Assembly (NCBI GenBank): GCA_023397245.1 | Contig: JAEWUH010000128.1 | Location: forward strand, 1 to 17,488 | DNA length: 17,488 nt | Reading direction: 5' to 3' | DNA from: Bacillota bacterium | GTDB lineage: Bacteria > Bacillota > Clostridia > Oscillospirales > Acutalibacteraceae | Shown: positions 14,739-17,488 of the stretch, in pieces | Position numbering within the stretch: the stretch's first letter is position 1 | How the letters are laid out: each line of letters begins with the position of its first letter | Notes under the pieces: model-generated | What the model was told of the DNA's origin: nothing | What the model saw: only the letters and a program-made list of their open reading frames with translations | The model's database searches: none | Program-made: the position numbers and the translations under genes

Positions 14739-16223
14739 TCACTCCGCATAGCAGCATGTGAGGACCTGTTCGGCTGTTAAATCTTTATTATTAAGCAACT
14801 CCTTTGTCCTTCCATGCGCCATAACCTGAATATTATCCGCTGTTTCGAGAACTTCCTGCAAATCCGAGGAAACAAAGACGATGGCATTCCCTTCGTCCGC
14901 TTTATTCCGGAGAAGTTTGTGGATTTCATACCTTGTCATTACATCCACTGCCTGCGTCGGCTCATCGCACAGCAAAACCTTTGGGTTGGATTGCAGCGCC
15001 TTTGCGAAAACTACCTTTTGCTGGTTTCCGCCGGAAAGCTCCAGTACCGGTTGATCCGGGCCCTCTGTTTTAATATTAAGCGTTTTGATTTTTTCTACTG
15101 TGTCTGCTGTCTCTTTTGCTTCTTTTACGATGCCAAAAAGTCCGGCGTAGTGATCGATCGTAGATAGAACCGTATTTTTCTTTACGCTCAGAGAAGCAAC
15201 CAATCCCATTCCTCTTCTGTCCTCGCAGATAAGTGCCATGCCGTTTTTGATCGAGTCGGAAGGGGAATAATTCTCAATTTGTTTGCCATCAAGGGCAATG
15301 CTTCCGCCGCTCATAGGACGGTATCCATATACGCATTCTAGAAGCTCTGTACGGCCGCTTCCGCCTAATCCGAAAATGCCCAGTATTTCACCCGCATGGG
15401 CTTCAAAGCTTGCATCCTTCACAATACCGTCCCTGGAAGCTACGTTTTTTGCCGAAAGCATTACCCTTCCCAGCTTTTTTGAACCATCAATTTTTGCACT
15501 TACCCAATTATCCGTCATCATCGAAACAATTTTGTCTTTGTCTACGTCCGCAGTGTTTACAGTGCCTACCATCTGTCCGTTTTTAAAAACCGTAATTCTG
15601 CTGGTCAGCCTAAAAATCTCATCCATTCTGTGTGTAACATACAGTACGGCCGTTCCTTTAGATTTTAGCTTTTCAATAATTCCGAATAGCATCTCTGTTT
15701 CTTTGTCCGTAAGCGATGCCGTTGGTTCATCCAGAATCAGCAGTTTACATTCCGTCATCATGGCACGGGCAATCTCGATTAGGGTGCGCTGCGGGGGGGT
15801 CAGTTGTGAAGCGGGGAGATGTAAGTCGACATCCATGCCAAGTTCAGAAGTTATTTTTTCTACACTTTCTTCCATTCTCTTCCAATCGACCTTAACCCCA
15901 AACTTTTTCTTATAGTCAAGCCCTAAATAGATGTTTTCAATTCCATTGAAGGAAGGAATCAGTTGCCTGTCCTGATGGATCACATTGATGCCTATGTTAC
16001 GACTTTGACTGGGACTGTGTATGTCCACATTTTGTCCGTTCCAGCAAATCTCTCCGCTGTTCAGGCGGTATACGCCGGTCAATATTTTAATCAGCGTAGA
16101 TTTTCCTGCTCCGTTCTCACCGACAAGGCCATGGACTTCTCCTTCGGCAATTTCAAAATTGATGTCTCTGAGAGCATATGTATTTCCAAACTGTTTGCAC
16201 AGGTTCTTTGTTTGCAGTAGCAC
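14739..16223 (-). CDS. RbsA-type sugar ABC transporter ATP-binding protein, two nucleotide-binding domains
   Basis: Energises the ribose-type importer at the inner membrane face. Domain 1 has Walker A GENGAGKST (35-43), an altered signature LTPPQ (about 141-145, normally L-S-x-G/A-x-Q), Walker B LLILDEP (Glu166) and the switch His198. Domain 2 has the degenerate P-loop GLGGSGRTE (285-293) typical of RbsA, signature LSGGNQQ (396-402) and LLCDEPTQAVD (Glu421). Numbering is from the GTG at 16223. That start is preferred because GGGGAG (minus strand, 16239-16234) lies 10 nt upstream and the resulting MLLQTKNLCKQFG matches family N-termini. The alternative ATG at 16241 adds six residues, has no visible ribosome binding site and itself overlaps the GGGGAG. 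The gene follows the binding-protein gene closely and precedes the permease. Confidence 0.93.
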   Translation of the reverse strand: MLLQTKNLCKQFGNTYALRDINFEIAEGEVHGLVGENGAGKSTLIKILTGVYRLNSGEICWNGQNVDIHSPSQSRNIGINVIHQDRQLIPSFNGIENIYLGLDYKKKFGVKVDWKRMEESVEKITSELGMDVDLHLPASQLTPPQRTLIEIARAMMTECKLLILDEPTASLTDKETEMLFGIIEKLKSKGTAVLYVTHRMDEIFRLTSRITVFKNGQMVGTVNTADVDKDKIVSMMTDNWVSAKIDGSKKLGRVMLSAKNVASRDGIVKDASFEAHAGEILGIFGLGGSGRTELLECVYGYRPMSGGSIALDGKQIENYSPSDSIKNGMALICEDRRGMGLVASLSVKKNTVLSTIDHYAGLFGIVKEAKETADTVEKIKTLNIKTEGPDQPVLELSGGNQQKVVFAKALQSNPKVLLCDEPTQAVDVMTRYEIHKLLRNKADEGNAIVFVSSDLQEVLETADNIQVMAHGRTKELLNNKDLTAEQVLTCCYAE

Positions 16224-16258
16224 TCTATGCTCACTCCCCATAGAAAAGTTATTTGTTC

Positions 16259-17254
16259 TTATTTGCTGCTAGACGGCTCGCTGCTTGTGGATGCGAAATC
16301 GGCCGCGTTCTTGGTAGTCACAAGAGTTGCGGGCGCATATTTTTCACCCGTTTGAATCTTCTCTCCCGCGAACATCTTCCCAATATCATCCACAACAATT
16401 TTTGCCATGCCGTCAAAATTCTGCGCTTCGGTCGCCTTTAGGTTTGTCCCTTTTTTGATCAGGTCAATGGCCTGACTGTTTCCATCAACGCCCGTTACGA
16501 TGACCTCACCGCGCCCTGCTGCCTGAAGTGCCTGCGTTGCTCCGATTGCCGGTTCATCCCAGGCTGCCCATACCGCCGTAATGGAATCTTTCTTTGAATT
16601 TGAAAGAATTAAGTTTTCCATAATTTTTCTTGAGTTCTCGATCGGCCCCGGAACCCCGACCTGCTGGTCTGTAATCAGCTTGATATCCGGATAATTCTTG
16701 ATTAACTTGTCGAATGCCGTACATCTTTTGATAATGCCAGGATGCGGTCTGTAGGTAAGCGCAATGACTGTGCCTTTTTTCCCCATTAGGTCTTCAAACA
16801 GGTATTTTGCCATCTGCTCGCCCATTGCCGTGTTATCGCTCGTTGCGTTCACCATCATCCCGTCAATATATCCGCTGTCACATCCAAATACCGGAATTTT
16901 TGCATCAAAAGCGGTTTGAAGCTGTGTCTTAATCTGGGTTGGATCAGCGCTTACCAGTACGATGGCGTCTGTTTTTGAGGATACAACGTCCTCGATCCGA
17001 CTTGCCAGCTGTGCAAAATCGCCCTTTGTGTCAACGACTGTTACATCTGCATTCTTTGCTTTCAGCCCAGTCTCCAGTGACTTAACCATCCGGCTGGTTG
17101 TAACGGAACTCAAATACGGAGTCAGAATGGAAACCTTCTTCATCTTTTCGGTAGACTTTCCTGTTCCGCTGTTGCCTGAGGAAGACGAATTGCCGCAGGC
17201 TGAAAATGATAGCGCCAGTGTCAATGCCAGAACAACTGATAAAAACCTTTTCAT
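16259..17254 (-). CDS. Lipoprotein sugar-binding protein of a ribose-type ABC importer (331 aa)
   Basis: Extracytoplasmic receptor that delivers the substrate to the RbsC-type permease. The signal peptide MKRFLSVVLALTLALSFSAC ends in a lipobox with Cys20, followed by a Ser/Gly-rich linker. The mature part is a type I periplasmic-binding fold (Peripla_BP_4) starting KKVSILTPYLSSV. Likely ligand-contact positions by family comparison are CDSGY (125-129), TSDNTAMG (138-145), Arg177 in HPGIIKR, WDEP (232-235) and VDGNS (256-260). These fit a small polar sugar or sugar-like ligand but do not name it. The ATG has an AGGGGA site 8 nt upstream, inside the end of the SorC gene, which stops only 2 nt before it. 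Confidence 0.93.
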   Translation of the reverse strand: MKRFLSVVLALTLALSFSACGNSSSSGNSGTGKSTEKMKKVSILTPYLSSVTTSRMVKSLETGLKAKNADVTVVDTKGDFAQLASRIEDVVSSKTDAIVLVSADPTQIKTQLQTAFDAKIPVFGCDSGYIDGMMVNATSDNTAMGEQMAKYLFEDLMGKKGTVIALTYRPHPGIIKRCTAFDKLIKNYPDIKLITDQQVGVPGPIENSRKIMENLILSNSKKDSITAVWAAWDEPAIGATQALQAAGRGEVIVTGVDGNSQAIDLIKKGTNLKATEAQNFDGMAKIVVDDIGKMFAGEKIQTGEKYAPATLVTTKNAADFASTSSEPSSSK

Positions 17255-17256
17255 TT

Positions 17257-17488
17257 TTAGAATCCCCTTTCATTTTTTCCCATTTCATCTATCATAAAGC
17301 GCGCAGTTTCAAGGTCGGTTATAAAGATATTGACATACCCGCCTAAAAGAGTCGCTTTAATAGATTCCGCTTTGCTTTTGCCATTGGCGATTGCGATGGT
17401 TTTACATTTCTTTAGCTTGTCTAACGTTATGCCGATGGACCGGCTGCTCATTTCCGTTTTAATCAGGCTGCCTTTGCTGTCTATGTAG
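17257..17488 (-). CDS. SorC-family sugar-responsive transcriptional regulator, C-terminal part (runs off right edge)
   Basis: The minus-strand frame enters from the right edge as YIDSKGSLIK, continues SSRSIGITLDKLKKCKTIAI and ANGKSKAESIKATLLGGYVN, and ends with FITDLETARFMIDEMGKNE. This is the C-terminal end of the SorC/DeoR effector-binding domain: the I-G-I-x-L-x-x-L-K turn, the A-x-G-x-x-K-A-x-x-I helix, the G-G-Y-x-N strand, and I-T-D-x-x-T-A-R. In this family (LsrR, DeoR of B. subtilis, CggR) the domain binds a phosphorylated sugar and controls DNA binding of an N-terminal helix-turn-helix, which here lies outside the window. The gene is first among those visible in the operon and ends 2 nt before the binding-protein gene. 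It probably senses the phosphorylated product of the FGGY kinase or lyase. Confidence 0.85.
   Translation of the reverse strand, partial: YIDSKGSLIKTEMSSRSIGITLDKLKKCKTIAIANGKSKAESIKATLLGGYVNIFITDLETARFMIDEMGKNERGF

Overview
The window looks like a chromosomal piece from a Gram-positive anaerobe of the Clostridia, most likely in or near the Oscillospiraceae/Acutalibacteraceae (an inference). The basis is strong AGGAGG-type ribosome binding sites with frequent TTG/GTG starts, a lipoprotein-anchored ribose-type importer, and a very large secreted Ig-like protein of clostridial style. Base composition changes along the window. The first ~430 bases are AT-rich, the region 430-11100 is clearly more GC-rich, and the sugar operon on the right is intermediate, so the window looks like a mosaic.

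Left edge (1-430, minus strand): the start of a family-4 glycosyltransferase with a TTG start, its sigma-A-type promoter, and a palindromic repeat. That repeat abuts a broken GHKL (AgrC-type) histidine kinase tail on the plus strand, which ends before a clear intrinsic terminator at 746-780.

Middle (about 850-11200, plus strand): a small unrecognised protein, then a 32-codon arginine-rich ORF whose stop overlaps (ATGA) the start of a 3228-residue secreted protein. The giant protein has a signal peptide, Ig-like/Big_2 domains, a beta-rich glycine/aromatic section, a propeller-like section, CARDB-like domains, a Big_4-like domain, and two closing repeats of about 80 residues. It has no LPXTG motif, SLH domain or C-terminal membrane anchor. 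A bidirectional-looking terminator follows it, built like the palindrome at 369-410. About 300 bases after that carry no recognised gene, only palindromes and CCGG-rich repeats.

Right (11512-17488, minus strand, convergent with the giant gene): a tight six-gene sugar operon. In order of transcription it encodes a SorC-family regulator (cut by the window edge), a lipoprotein sugar-binding protein, a two-domain RbsA-type ATPase, an RbsC-type permease, a stand-alone TrpA-like TIM barrel with both TrpA catalytic residues kept, and an FGGY sugar kinase. Junctions are 2, about 17-35, 23, -4 and -23 nt, so it is almost certainly one transcript. The likely logic is: import a sugar-like compound, phosphorylate it with the FGGY kinase, cleave the phosphorylated product with the TrpA-like lyase, and let SorC sense the phosphorylated intermediate. 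The part list resembles lsr operons and pentose/polyol operons, but a TrpA homologue without TrpB is not a standard member of these. This is the best candidate for an undescribed system here.
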